Source: Paraimprobicoccus trichonymphae (GTDB lineage: Bacteria; Bacillota; Clostridia; Oscillospirales; Acutalibacteraceae). Taken from it: a DNA stretch of 64,000 nucleotides. Under the pieces are notes generated by a model that made no database searches, was not told the DNA's origin, and worked only from the letters and a program-made list of their open reading frames with translations. The stretch covers positions 930,001 through 994,000 of the forward strand of contig AP027925.1 of assembly GCA_036322875.1 (NCBI GenBank). Direction: 5' to 3'. The stretch's first letter is position 1. The number at the start of each line of letters is the position of its first letter. The position numbers and the translations under genes were made by a program. Shown piece by piece: positions 1-9,892 of this stretch.

Positions 1-643
1 CTTTGAACGTTTTATAACAAAAATCTACTATTTCTAACACTTGCTCAGGCTCGATTAACCAATCTTTTTGATTTGAAAAATTCCCCATTGGTAAACCTAT
101 TTGAATCTGCCATAAATCTACTTTTAGAGAAACTAACAATTTTTTTATGCTCTCTAATTCTTTTATATTTTTTTTAGAAATAGTTGTAACAACTCCTGCA
201 CTTATGCCATTATTCTTCAATAATTTTAAAGAATTAACAGCTTTCAAAAATGCACCTTTTTTTCTGATTGAATCATGAGTTTCTTTGAGCCCATCTACGC
301 TTATTGCAACCGTAGAAACACCCAGATTTTTCAATTTTTTTACCAAGCTAGTATTTAATAACCATCCGTTTGTAATCATATTCACAGCTATTTTTTTCTC
401 AGTCAAATGTTCTATTAAAATCGGCAAATCTTTTCTTATTAAAGGTTCACCACCCGAAAGAGTAACCCAAATTAATCCTATTTCTGCACACATATCAATA
501 AACTTTAAAGCTTGTTCAGTAGTTAATTCATCTGGCAAAACTTCTTTACAAGAAGATCCACAATGACCGCAATTCATATTACAACCCATTGTGACTTCCC
601 ATACACATGTGCATGGATAATACTTTCTATAAACTGCACTCAA
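1..643 (-). CDS. Radical SAM enzyme, peptide-maturase-like (3' part outside window)
   Basis: About 214 codons are visible; the C-terminus lies beyond the window start. The N-terminus carries the radical SAM cluster motif CNMNCGHC, preceded by WEVTMG and followed by TLSGGEPLIR, the second conserved strand and SAM contact. The WEVT-CNMxCxHC opening is typical of SPASM/twitch radical SAM proteins that modify peptides or cofactors. The start is uncertain. TTG at 643 is the only start codon after the in-frame stop at 653-655, yet the GGAGG (644-648) directly abuts it. No precursor peptide is evident in the roughly 280 bp before the divergent M23 gene. The family is clear; the substrate is unknown. 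Confidence 0.85.
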   Translation of the reverse strand, partial: MSAVYRKYYPCTCVWEVTMGCNMNCGHCGSSCKEVLPDELTTEQALKFIDMCAEIGLIWVTLSGGEPLIRKDLPILIEHLTEKKIAVNMITNGWLLNTSLVKKLKNLGVSTVAISVDGLKETHDSIRKKGAFLKAVNSLKLLKNNGISAGVVTTISKKNIKELESIKKLLVSLKVDLWQIQIGLPMGNFSNQKDWLIEPEQVLEIVDFCYKTFK

Positions 644-931
644 CCTCCATAATTATTATAATAATTATTTTTTTAATATTATTTGAAATTATGAATAAAT
701 TCAACAAATTCATTTCAATCACTTGTGATATTACTGTAGCACATTTTTCTAAAATAGTAAGAATTTTATCAAGGAAAATTAATCAAAAAAGTTTATTTTT
801 TATATTTATTGTAAATATATGCTAAAAATATTTAACTTAAAATCGAAAATTTTAACAATATAAAAAACTTTGTTTTGTGAATATATAAATTAAATTTTGT
901 AAATAATAACCCTTGTGGAGGTGCATGTATA

Positions 932-1735
932 ATGGGAGATATAAATTTAAACAAAAAAAGTAAGGGTTTTTATTTCATAAGTTCACTTTTTGTATTGATA
1001 GTGATTGCGGTTGCTTGGTCTTTCTATTTAAATTTGAAAGATAACACTGTTTCAGATAAGCAAAATATTAGTAGTAAATCTAATAGTAAACAAGTGCTAA
1101 CAGAAGAAGACTCAGATAATTTAATTAACGAATATGATGATAATGAAAGTTTTATCGATTTTAAAAAAGAAGAAAAAAATACTTCTGATATTACCAACTT
1201 AAAAAGACCAGTAAGAACTGAAAAGAAATTATCAAGTTTAAGGTCTAGAATTAGATCTAATGATAACAAAAATGATACATTGGCAGTTTCTTCTAATAAA
1301 ATTGAAAAATTATTAGTTGTATATCCTACCAACGAAGAAATAGTTAAAGAATTCAGTAAAGACCCAGTCTACTTTGAAACTATGAATGATTTTAGAGCAC
1401 ACGATGGTACAGACTTTAAAGCTGATGAAGGCAGTATGATAAGATCTATTACAGATGGAAAAGTATTAAGTATTGATGAAGACCCATTACGTGGTAATAC
1501 TATTATAATAGAACATAAAATAAAAGATAACGAATATATTGTTTCTTATTCTGGACTAGGTAGTGATTCGCTTGTCAAAAAAGACGAGTCTGTGAAGACA
1601 GGTCAAGAATTAGGTTGTATAAAAATTGTACCCTCAGAAATTGAACTTGGGAGTCATTTGCATATAACTATACAGGACAAAAAAACCAATGATTTTCTTG
1701 ATCCAGCACAGGTTTTATCAGAAAATAGATCTTGA
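932..1735 (+). CDS. Membrane-anchored M23 peptidase, SpoIIQ-like
   Basis: A 267-residue protein with one N-terminal membrane segment (about residues 12-30), a charged low-complexity linker and a C-terminal LytM/M23 domain. The zinc site looks complete: H157 and D161 in HDGTD and H242xH244 in SHLHIT. Membrane anchor plus one M23 domain at this length matches clostridial SpoIIQ, which forms part of the engulfment channel in sporulation. An active endopeptidase is therefore plausible. The ATG has a strong ribosome site (GGAGGTG, 917-923). It is transcribed alone, with a terminator right behind. A general cell-wall M23 hydrolase is the alternative. Confidence 0.8.
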   Translation: MGDINLNKKSKGFYFISSLFVLIVIAVAWSFYLNLKDNTVSDKQNISSKSNSKQVLTEEDSDNLINEYDDNESFIDFKKEEKNTSDITNLKRPVRTEKKLSSLRSRIRSNDNKNDTLAVSSNKIEKLLVVYPTNEEIVKEFSKDPVYFETMNDFRAHDGTDFKADEGSMIRSITDGKVLSIDEDPLRGNTIIIEHKIKDNEYIVSYSGLGSDSLVKKDESVKTGQELGCIKIVPSEIELGSHLHITIQDKKTNDFLDPAQVLSENRS

Positions 1736-1758
1736 AACATTTTTTATATAAAAATTTT

Positions 1759-1786
1759 AAAAGCACTCGAAGGATGGGTGCTTTTT
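1759..1786 (+). terminator. Rho-independent terminator after the M23 gene
   Basis: AAAAGCAC (1759-1766) pairs with GTGCTTTT (1778-1785) and is followed by T. It lies about 25 bp after the M23 stop codon. Confidence 0.8.
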
Positions 1787-2185
1787 GATGGTGAACGATT
1801 TTTCAGCATAATCCTTCGGCTTCTCTTAATTATATTGCAAAATTCAATCAGAGTAGAGTATCAATTTTTAAAGAAATTAAAAAATCAAAAAATTTAAATT
1901 TATTTGGTCCCCTAAAATACATGAAAATTGATTGAAATGCCAAAGTTTATTTTGGCAGTTACAATTGCCAGAGGGAAATAGCTTTAGTTTCTATATCCAA
2001 CAATCTTCGTGAAAATTAACGTTTTGTGTAGTTTCACTTAGTGCAATTTTGTTTATTATGACAAATTTTACGTTATTTTTTTATATTGAGATTTTTTTTA
2101 GCAAAATGCTGGCTAGAATTAAAAATAGTAAACTTATAAAAAATTTTGATATAATATTTAAAATATTGGTGGAAAGGATTGTTTT
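1787..2185. other. Non-coding gap
   Basis: No coding frame, RNA or IS end is recognisable. A short inverted motif (TGCCAAAG...TTTGGCA) lies near 1940-1965. The last 20 bases hold the ribosome site of the next gene. Confidence 0.5.
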
Positions 2186-3466
2186 ATGATAAATAGAGTT
2201 AGTATAGGTAAAGATATAAATTTGACTTGTATTTTAAATAAAAAATTTAAGACAAGTAGGATTTCTTTCACTATATTTGTGCCGTTAGAAAAAAAATATG
2301 TCTCTACAAATTCTTTAGTTATAAATTTACTAGAGAAGACTTGTAAAAAATATCCTAATTTTAGTGTTTTAAATAAGAAGTTGGATGAATTATATGGTGT
2401 AAGTTTAGGGACCAGTATAAATAAGCTAGGTGATTTACAGGCTTTAAATATGTATGTTTCTTTTTTGAATCAAGACTTTATTTTTGAAGATAATATTGAT
2501 ATAGTTTATGAAGCGTCTAATTTGTTATGTGATATGATATTTGATCCTGTTTTAGACAAAGCTAATTTGTTTGATATTAGAAATATTTCACAGGAAAAAA
2601 GGCAATTAACGGAACTTATATTATCTGAATATTCTGATAAAAGAATATATGCTAGATTAAAATGCGAAGAGTTGATGTGTAAAAACGAGAGATCTGGAAT
2701 AAATAAATTAGGTGACATAAGTCAAATTGAAAAACTAGACTTGGAAGAAATTACTGAAGATTGGAAAAATTTGTTAGAAACTTCACATATTGAGATAGTT
2801 ACAATAGGCAGTGAAAATTTATTTAGCAAAGTTAAAAGCGTTTTTAAAAATAAATTTGAAAATATAAAAAGAAGAGATGTTTTAGACTTTAAAACTGAGA
2901 TTGTTAGAAAAGTTGACAAAGTTAGAGAAATTAAAGATTTTATAGATGTAAAACAGAGTAAATTGATTTTAGGATTCAGAACTGATTGTGCGAAACCTGA
3001 AGATGGTGTTATCAGTATGAAAATTATGACTGTGTTATTGGGCGGATATGTTGGATCTAAGCTGTTTTTAAATGTAAGAGAAAAAATGAGTTTGTGTTAT
3101 TATTGTTCCGCTTTATTTAATAAACACAAAGGTTTGTTATTTGTAGAAAGTGGAGTTGAGGAGTCTAATATAGAAAAAGCCAAGGAAGCTATTTTAAAAG
3201 AAATTGAAGATATAAAATTAGGAAATTTCACAGCTGAAAATTTAGAAAGTACTAAAATGTATGTATCTCAAGCTTATAAAAAAATTGATGATAAATTAAG
3301 TTTACTTGATGACTGGTATGTTACTCAATCTTTTTCTAGAGAAATAAAAACTCCTAAAGAAGTAATTCAAGAGATAAATTCGGTAAAAAAAGAAGAAATT
3401 ATAGAGTCAGCTAAAAAATTAATTTTAGATACTGTTTATGTATTAACAAGTAAGGAGAAAAATTAA
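2186..3466 (+). CDS. M16 peptidase-like protein, YfmF type (inactive partner)
   Basis: 426 residues, an M16 (pitrilysin/insulinase) fold protein of the EF-P 5-aminopentanol-modification-associated YfmF family. The zinc motif HxxEH is absent, as expected for the non-catalytic half of a bacterial M16 pair. A GGYVGSKLF-VREKMSLCYYC segment (about residues 287-312) matches the second M16 domain. The stop codon lies 2 bp before the ATG of the catalytic partner, so the two are translationally coupled and probably form a heterodimer. Confidence 0.85.
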   Translation: MINRVSIGKDINLTCILNKKFKTSRISFTIFVPLEKKYVSTNSLVINLLEKTCKKYPNFSVLNKKLDELYGVSLGTSINKLGDLQALNMYVSFLNQDFIFEDNIDIVYEASNLLCDMIFDPVLDKANLFDIRNISQEKRQLTELILSEYSDKRIYARLKCEELMCKNERSGINKLGDISQIEKLDLEEITEDWKNLLETSHIEIVTIGSENLFSKVKSVFKNKFENIKRRDVLDFKTEIVRKVDKVREIKDFIDVKQSKLILGFRTDCAKPEDGVISMKIMTVLLGGYVGSKLFLNVREKMSLCYYCSALFNKHKGLLFVESGVEESNIEKAKEAILKEIEDIKLGNFTAENLESTKMYVSQAYKKIDDKLSLLDDWYVTQSFSREIKTPKEVIQEINSVKKEEIIESAKKLILDTVYVLTSKEKN

Positions 3467-3468
3467 GT

Positions 3469-4782
3469 ATGAATCCAGAAGAAATTAATAATGAAAAATT
3501 AAAAGAGAAATATTTTTATTTAAAACATGAGTCTGGTTTAAATATATATGTTTATCCAAAAGAAAATTATAATTCTATATATTGTATTATAGGAACCAAA
3601 TTTGGATCAATAAATAATGAGTTTAAAGACATAAACACTGGTAGAATAATTCAGGTGCCTGATGGAATTGCACATTTTTTAGAGCATAAGTTATTTGAGA
3701 ACAAAAACCACGCAGACGCTTTAAGTCTTTTTGCTAAATTAGGAGCTTCAGCTAATGCTTACACTTCTTTTGATAAAACGGCATATCTATTTTCATGCAT
3801 AGATAATTTTGAAGAATCTTTGAAAACTTTATTAGACTTCGTTCAAAACCCATATTTTACAGAGCAGACAATACAGAAAGAACAAGGGATAATAGGTCAA
3901 GAAATACAAATGTATACTGACAGTCCAGAATGGAAAGTCCTAATTAATTTATTAAGTTCGATGTATTTTTTTCACCCAGTAAGGATAGATATAGCTGGAA
4001 GTATAGAATCTATTTCAAAAATTACACCTGAAAATTTATATGTTTGTCATAATAATTTTTATAATCTCAATAATATGACTTTGTGTATATCAGGAAATGT
4101 AAACCCAAGTAACGTCTTTGAAATTGTAGATAAAAATTTAGATAGTAAAGTATCTGAAAAAAATTTCAATGTTCAAAGTGTTTTTCCAGATGAACCTTAC
4201 GCGGTAAAGCAAGACTATATATCAGAAGAGTTTGAAATAAATTCTCCTATATTTAATTTAGGATTTAAAGAAGATTTAAATGATTTAACGGTAGATTCTA
4301 AAATGTTAGCACATACCGAAATTTTACTATATTCTATATTTTCAAAATCTTCAAAATTATATAAAGAATTGCTGGATCAAAGTCTAATAAACACAGATTC
4401 TTTTTCTTGTGAATATTTTGAAGGTCCCAAATTCGCTTCTGTGATAATTTCTGGAGAATCTAACAATCCAGAAAGAGTTTCAAGAATAGTGAAAAAAGAA
4501 TTAGAAGAAATCAAAAAAAATGGAATAGACAAAACTGTTTTTGAAATTGCAAAAAAAGCTATTTACGGTAAAAATTTGAAAATATTTAATGACATTTCAA
4601 GCATTTCAAATATGATTTTAGATTTTTCCCTTTCAAAAAGAGATTATTTTAAAAGTATAGATCAATTGGTAAATGCAAATTTAGACGATGTAAATTCCAG
4701 ACTTAATTTTCAGTTAAATGAAAGCAAAGCATGTTTGTCAGTTGTACAGCCTAAATTAAAATTGCCTTTTTTTAATTCATGA
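3469..4782 (+). CDS. M16 zinc metallopeptidase, YfmH type
   Basis: 437 residues. The catalytic zinc motif is HFLEH (H69, E72, H73), followed by the usual ANAYTSFDKTAY segment. This is the active half of the YfmF/YfmH pair and starts 2 bp after its partner, with its ribosome site (AAGGAG) inside the partner's last codons. Family knowledge suggests a cytoplasmic oligopeptidase; the natural substrate is unknown. Confidence 0.9.
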   Translation: MNPEEINNEKLKEKYFYLKHESGLNIYVYPKENYNSIYCIIGTKFGSINNEFKDINTGRIIQVPDGIAHFLEHKLFENKNHADALSLFAKLGASANAYTSFDKTAYLFSCIDNFEESLKTLLDFVQNPYFTEQTIQKEQGIIGQEIQMYTDSPEWKVLINLLSSMYFFHPVRIDIAGSIESISKITPENLYVCHNNFYNLNNMTLCISGNVNPSNVFEIVDKNLDSKVSEKNFNVQSVFPDEPYAVKQDYISEEFEINSPIFNLGFKEDLNDLTVDSKMLAHTEILLYSIFSKSSKLYKELLDQSLINTDSFSCEYFEGPKFASVIISGESNNPERVSRIVKKELEEIKKNGIDKTVFEIAKKAIYGKNLKIFNDISSISNMILDFSLSKRDYFKSIDQLVNANLDDVNSRLNFQLNESKACLSVVQPKLKLPFFNS

Positions 4783-4813
4783 ATTAAAAGATTAATTTTA
4801 AATTTTATTTTTA

Positions 4814-4842
4814 TTGTTAATATTTCATTTTTTTGATATAAT
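4814..4842 (+). promoter_or_regulatory. Sigma-A-type promoter in front of a possible ncRNA
   Basis: TTGTTA (4814-4819), a 17-bp spacer and a perfect TATAAT (4837-4842). The nearest downstream genes are convergent, so transcription from here would give a non-coding RNA. Confidence 0.6.
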
Positions 4843-4848
4843 AAGAAA

Positions 4849-5080
4849 TAATGCAGAGTGTAACCATTGTGCGATAATGTTAATGAATATGAAGTTTTTA
4901 AAAACCAAGAGAATATTAAAAAATGCGGAATAGAAAACTTGCTTGGTTTTTAGCCGAGTAGCAACAAAAATAGGAGAAGAATTTAATAAATACTAACTTG
5001 CTAACTACGAATTTTTAGGTTATATGCATTTGGAATTTTGTATGAAGCGGAAACTTGTTGGTTGTTAGTATCTTATTATT
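4849..5080 (+). ncRNA. Candidate structured non-coding RNA
   Basis: The region follows a good promoter and has no coding frame. A perfect 10-bp stem pairs AAAAACCAAG (4900-4909) with CTTGGTTTTT (4942-4951). A second stem pairs ATACTAAC (4990-4997) with GTTAGTAT (5064-5071). It is more G+C-rich and less repetitive than the surrounding spacer. I could not match it to 6S, SRP, tmRNA or RNase P by their conserved motifs. The 3' end is a guess from the last stem. Confidence 0.4.
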
Positions 5081-5382
5081 GTATATTTATATCATATATT
5101 AAAAAATAATTAAGTGAAATTTTATTTGTTAAAGTATAAATAGCAGATTTGAGAATTCCAAAATTAGATAACATATTTATTATCGATTTTTTTATGTTAC
5201 CGACATTTGAATTAAAATTATATGAATAAAAAAAACAGCGATAGTTTGATTTTTTATGTAAATTTACCGAATGTTGCACTGGATAAAGTGTAAAATATGG
5301 TTCGATCGTGGTGTTTTTTATTGCCGAGGATATAGAAAAATGCGAAAAAGAAGAAGCCGAAAAACATTGTTATTATTTACAG

Positions 5383-7404
5383 TTATTTAGTTTTTTCAGG
5401 TAAATTAAAATACTTATTCATAATATCTTTTGCTACATTTTTAGAAATTTTACCGTTTTTTCCGTTTGCTATTACTACAGCAATAGCTATTTCTGGATTT
5501 TTAAGAGGAGCGTAACATATAAAAGTAGTATGATCTGAACCAGAATTTTGAGCCGTTCCAGTTTTTGCAGCGATTTCTATAGGATATTTAACAAAATCTC
5601 TCGCTGTTCCTGATAACACTACTTCTCTCATACATTCTTGTACTAAACTCAAATTTTCAGGAAAAAGTTCTAAATTTTCTGAAATTTCCGAATTAAATTC
5701 ATTTATTTCTTGCAAAACATTATTTTTAGCATAATCCATTGATTTTTTTAATAAATGTGTTTTTTTTCTAACACCATTGTTTGCTATAGTAGCTGTATAC
5801 ACAGCTAATTGTAACGGAGTAATCATATTATCTGATTGTCCGATAGCTGCTTGAGAAGATCCAGACTCGTACCAATGGACACCAACTTTTTGACTATGTT
5901 CAGGACCTGCTATTATTCCAATACTTTCTGATATTTCAATTCCTGTCTTTATACCCATCCCAAATTTATTTGCAAATTTTTTTATTAAATCAGGTCCAAG
6001 TCTTCTTCCGAGCTCAGAAAAATAGACATTACAGGATTTAGATAAAGCTCTTTTTAAATTAGACCTTCCATGAGTTCCCATACATCTTAATTTGTAATTT
6101 CTGTAAAAATCATAATATCCTTTGCAATATATAGTTTCATCAGAAGTTATTAAATTATTTTCAAGAGCTGCTATGGCAATAAGTGGTTTATAAATAGAAC
6201 CAGGGGCAAATGCTCCGTTGAAAGCTCTATTTAACAGTGGAACATTTTTTTTATCAGCCAATAATTCAGGATAATAACTCGGATCTTCAACAAATCTTGA
6301 TAAATCATAAGTCGGAAAAGTTCCAGCTGCCAATACAGAAAAATCTTTTATATCCAAAACAACAGCTGCACCAGATCTACAATCTTTTATACCAAGAGTT
6401 TCTCTTGCTTTTGTTATATTTTCTTTGAGAGAATTGTTAACAACTTTTTGCAATTCTGAATCTATAGTCAAATATATAGTGTTTCCAGGGATACTTTTTT
6501 CTTTTTCAAAAATATTTCTTGCAACACCGCTTTTTCTAGAAATTTCAACTAACTTTTGACCATCTTTTCCTCGTAAACTATCTTCAAAAGCATTTTCAAT
6601 ACCAGATTTTCCAATTAAAGAATCCATACTATAATTTTTGATTTTATTTTTTTCATACTCTTCATTTGACATTCTAGCAATATATCCAAGCAAATGTGGT
6701 ACAACTTCACTATTTAAATATTTTCTTTTTAAATAAGTTTCTATTCTTAAACATTCTCCTAAATTTATTTCGTTTTTTAAATCTGTAAATTTTTCAGAAA
6801 GTACTAAAACTGTATTTTTATCTAAATTGTTAGAAAACAAATACGGGTAAATTCTAGACATACTTGCAACTGACTTTTCCATATTATATCTAACACTTAA
6901 AATTTTTAAAGAATCTTCAATATTATAACTGTCTTTTAATTTATACCTTTTTTTTAATTCTTGTACACAATCTTGAGCATCTTTATCTTTATCAAATTTT
7001 AAATTTTTTCTAAGAATGGATATTTGAGATTCTGAATTCTCGGAAAATTTAAATTTTTGGTTTTCTAACTCTATTGGTAAAATATTAATCCATTCGCAAT
7101 TTAAATTTTCTAATAATTTAACAATATAAATTATATAATCATTTTCTAATTCCCTTTTTATATTTAGTCTATCAAGAACTAGTCTATAACTGTTTAAATT
7201 TACAGCCAATCCCACACCGTTTCTATCTAATATTTCTCCTCTAACAGCATCTGTTTTTATTAAATACGAGTTATTTTCTATCGATCTTTTTTTATAATAA
7301 TCTGAATTCATAATTTGCCAATTTATCAAAGTTACAATAAATATAAAAAAAACAAGACCTATAAAACAAATTAGGAAAATTCCCCTTTTTTTATTAATAC
7401 TCAT
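5383..7404 (-). CDS. mrdA: Penicillin-binding protein 2 (class B transpeptidase)
   Basis: 673 residues: an N-terminal membrane anchor (about 9-28), a PBP dimerisation domain containing the conserved RGEILDRNG, and a transpeptidase domain. The penicillin-binding motifs are complete: SxxK as S403IYK, SxN as SCN, and K614TGT. This is a class B PBP that cross-links peptidoglycan during elongation (MrdA/PBP2 type). A sporulation or division paralogue (SpoVD/FtsI) is less likely because no PASTA domain is seen. No rodA, mreB or other shape gene lies beside it. It indicates that a real wall is still made. Confidence 0.88.
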   Translation of the reverse strand: MSINKKRGIFLICFIGLVFFIFIVTLINWQIMNSDYYKKRSIENNSYLIKTDAVRGEILDRNGVGLAVNLNSYRLVLDRLNIKRELENDYIIYIVKLLENLNCEWINILPIELENQKFKFSENSESQISILRKNLKFDKDKDAQDCVQELKKRYKLKDSYNIEDSLKILSVRYNMEKSVASMSRIYPYLFSNNLDKNTVLVLSEKFTDLKNEINLGECLRIETYLKRKYLNSEVVPHLLGYIARMSNEEYEKNKIKNYSMDSLIGKSGIENAFEDSLRGKDGQKLVEISRKSGVARNIFEKEKSIPGNTIYLTIDSELQKVVNNSLKENITKARETLGIKDCRSGAAVVLDIKDFSVLAAGTFPTYDLSRFVEDPSYYPELLADKKNVPLLNRAFNGAFAPGSIYKPLIAIAALENNLITSDETIYCKGYYDFYRNYKLRCMGTHGRSNLKRALSKSCNVYFSELGRRLGPDLIKKFANKFGMGIKTGIEISESIGIIAGPEHSQKVGVHWYESGSSQAAIGQSDNMITPLQLAVYTATIANNGVRKKTHLLKKSMDYAKNNVLQEINEFNSEISENLELFPENLSLVQECMREVVLSGTARDFVKYPIEIAAKTGTAQNSGSDHTTFICYAPLKNPEIAIAVVIANGKNGKISKNVAKDIMNKYFNLPEKTK

Positions 7405-7832
7405 CTCACCACTCTTATATATTTAATTATATTTTTAAATATTTAAGAAAAATTATTTATATAATATAAAATTTAGTACCTAAATCCAATAAAAATTTTT
7501 ACTAATACAAATTTATAAATGATTGAGCAAGTAAAAAATAAAAAAACTATGATCTGTACAGATAAAATACTATAGATCAAAATAACAAAAAAGATGAATG
7601 CAAATATAAAATTATATTTTTTAAAAATCAGTCACAACTTAACGAAGTGTTTTGTGCACAAATACAAACGTGGTCATTGTCCAAAAAAATTGGTGATCGG
7701 CTCTAAGAAATTTAAAAAATTATAGGTTATTTATTGGTTTAGCAAAATCACAGATTTTAACCTTTTGAATAGTATATTATTTAGAGGAGATTATAAAAAA
7801 TCCTCTAGGAACACAAAAGGAGGTAAAAAAAA
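7405..7832. other. Non-coding gap with a 5'-UTR hairpin
   Basis: No gene is seen. Just before the next CDS lies an inverted repeat, TAGAGGAGATT with AATCCTCTA (about 7781-7807), then AAAGGAGGT. The hairpin would sit in the leader of the following mRNA, ahead of its ribosome site. Confidence 0.5.
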
Positions 7833-8765
7833 ATGACCCCAATAACTAATAGAGCGTTTTTAACTTATACTTACGGAAATAATGCCCCAGTAGTAGAAGT
7901 AAGCTCAAACCTTGCCACTGCTGAGGTACCGGATACTTTAAGCGTAGAAAAAATTTCTATAGGGAATTACTATCGACCAGATGGTTCAGTAGTGTATCTA
8001 ATAACAATAACAAATAATAGCGATTCAGATATAAATATTACCAAATTAGAAGATGATTTGGGTAAGAGCGTAGAATTTGATAACCAAATTGGTAACCCAC
8101 TTCATAAACGACTTAAATTCATTGAAGGTACAGCTTTAATATCAGTAAATAATGAAAATTTTGTACCAATTGAAAATTTTAATTTTAATGACGAAAATGG
8201 AAATTTAATTTTTATTGATAAAAAAATTGAAATAATACCTTCTGGATCTTCTATAAAAATTTTATTCGAAACTAAAGTAACTAACAAAGCTGATGTAGAG
8301 ATCGGATCAACGATTACAAACAAAACAACTGCATACAATGGCCCTAAATCAATAGGTGATTATGAAGATATAATAACAGTGGATGATTTTGCAGATGTTA
8401 AAATTTTTAAATTTATTACACCTGAAAATATAACGAGCAGTAAAGATATAATATATAATTTTACAATGTTAAATTATGGAAATGTGCTTGCGAAAGATGT
8501 AGTTTTGACAGACACGTTTGAATCAAATGCAATAAGTGAAATAGTATCAGTAAAAGTAGATGGTACGAACATAGAATCTTGTGTTAGTGGTATATGTACA
8601 CTAAAATCTGATGTTGGTCCATGCTATAATTATGATGCAAGTAGTAGGAAACTAGACATTAGAGGAATAACTATACCTGCAGCAACATTTGTGAAAAATA
8701 ATATAACAGAAAAAGTAACAACAACACCTGGAAATACATCAGTAATTGTAAACGCAAAACTTTAA
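7833..8765 (+). CDS. DUF11-like conserved-repeat protein
   Basis: 310 residues, beginning MTPITNRAFLTYTYG with no signal peptide. Two beta-rich DUF11-type repeats follow (TNNSDSDINITKLEDDLG and FTMLNYGNVLAKDVVLTDTF), the pattern of clostridial proteins carrying this conserved repeat. The ribosome site is optimal (AAAGGAGGT about 8 bp upstream). Function is unknown; related proteins are surface or spore-associated. It stands alone with a terminator-like hairpin behind it. Only two cysteines occur, both in the C-terminal third. Confidence 0.7.
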   Translation: MTPITNRAFLTYTYGNNAPVVEVSSNLATAEVPDTLSVEKISIGNYYRPDGSVVYLITITNNSDSDINITKLEDDLGKSVEFDNQIGNPLHKRLKFIEGTALISVNNENFVPIENFNFNDENGNLIFIDKKIEIIPSGSSIKILFETKVTNKADVEIGSTITNKTTAYNGPKSIGDYEDIITVDDFADVKIFKFITPENITSSKDIIYNFTMLNYGNVLAKDVVLTDTFESNAISEIVSVKVDGTNIESCVSGICTLKSDVGPCYNYDASSRKLDIRGITIPAATFVKNNITEKVTTTPGNTSVIVNAKL

Positions 8766-8798
8766 ATTAGATAAAAAAAATCAAATGTATATTCAAAA

Positions 8799-8829
8799 CA
8801 GAGCTTTCAGCTATAATTTGAAAACTCTG
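8799..8829 (+). terminator. Terminator-like hairpin after the DUF11-like gene
   Basis: CAGAGCTTTCA (8799-8809) pairs with TTGAAAACTCTG (8818-8829) with one mismatch. The T tract behind it is weak. Confidence 0.5.
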
Positions 8830-9460
8830 CATTTCTATATATTTATTTTAAAGTTTATTCAGTCTGAATTTACTAATTCTAACATCTATAAGATAATCTT
8901 GTGATTCTTTAAATATGACATTTCCTTACATTTTACATTATATTGATCAGTATCTACATCAAACATTTCTAGAAAATCACCTAAAATGTCAGTTTGTCTT
9001 AATTATTCTATTTTATAAACATCGAATTTTTGAATATTATCTTTTACGACCATTTGTACTGAGATTTTCCTACAAATTCAAAATTCTGATATTAATGTAT
9101 ATACTGGAATGACTTTTTCAACAACACTTTATAAATCAAATTCGAATCTGTCTTATATTAAATTATATCTTACGGAAACATTCTATTATTATTTAGATAA
9201 TCATTTACACCTCTAAAACTTTCATATTTTTTGTATGGCGAATTCGTAATTGACTGAATTAATTTTCGTATAATATTAAATTTAATATTATATACTTTTT
9301 TAAACGCTTTAAAAATTCTAAAATTAATAATCTTTCTTCATTATTTGCTCTCACAAATAGTAATCATCAACCGAAAAATTTCACGTTCCCTGTTGAAACT
9401 TTTAATGTAAGTATATCGAACAAATCCACAAGTATTTATAGTTTCGTCTTCAGCATTTTT
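8830..9460. other. Non-coding gap
   Basis: No supported gene. The short frames here lack ribosome sites and recognisable composition. It may be old decayed coding DNA. Confidence 0.4.
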
Positions 9461-9892
9461 TTAAATTTGTTTGTTGTATCTTGGTTCTTTCAAATAACTA
9501 AATAATTTGTAAGATTTTCCTATAAGAAAAGGCACAGCAAATATAACAGACATAAAATTGACTCCCATGTACAAAGTAAGATAATCATCTTCTTTAATAG
9601 AAATACCAGATTTAAATTTTTCCATGTAATCAGTATAGTGCGCCATTATATTTGAGGTACATGTTAATGTAGTAAGTCCAGAAAAACTAGCGCCAATGCC
9701 AGCCCAAACAATAGCAGGAGTTCTTTTTTGTAGTACAAACTCACCATTTTCGTTTGATACTACAACTGGTGCAGTCACTAATGATTTAGAAATGTTGTTC
9801 CCAGCTGCACCATAAATATTAAAATTTAAAGATGCTGATCCTATCATAAAAACTGATAATATTAAACTTTTAAAATGTAATGATTTTCTCAT
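9461..9892 (-). CDS. Small leader-bearing membrane protein (multicopy family)
   Basis: 143 residues. The N-terminal leader MRKSLHFKSLILS continues into a hydrophobic signal-like segment ending near IYGAAGNN, and two further hydrophobic segments follow (about 58-80 and 105-125). A clear paralogue lies at 27982-28321, sharing FNIY-A-GNNIS, FVLQK-TPAIVW and LI-K-YKL-SYLK. The leader (M, two basic residues, then F/S-L-x-F-K) recurs in the genes at 16464 and 17238. It is probably exported or membrane-inserted; no known domain is visible. A strong ribosome site (AAAGGGAG) supports the ATG. Confidence 0.7.
   Translation of the reverse strand: MRKSLHFKSLILSVFMIGSASLNFNIYGAAGNNISKSLVTAPVVVSNENGEFVLQKRTPAIVWAGIGASFSGLTTLTCTSNIMAHYTDYMEKFKSGISIKEDDYLTLYMGVNFMSVIFAVPFLIGKSYKLFSYLKEPRYNKQI

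Noticed and set aside
607..825. 72-codon open frame between the radical SAM and M23 genes
   Set aside because: It overlaps the 5' part of the radical SAM gene, has no ribosome site and is low-complexity.
5076..5279. 67-codon minus-strand frame
   Set aside because: No ribosome site or family features; overlaps the end of the candidate RNA.
5298..5320. GGTTCGATCGTGG considered as a tRNA T-arm
   Set aside because: No matching acceptor, D or anticodon arms around it.
8915..9112. 65-codon frame after the DUF11-like gene
   Set aside because: No ribosome site; composition like random A+T-rich DNA.
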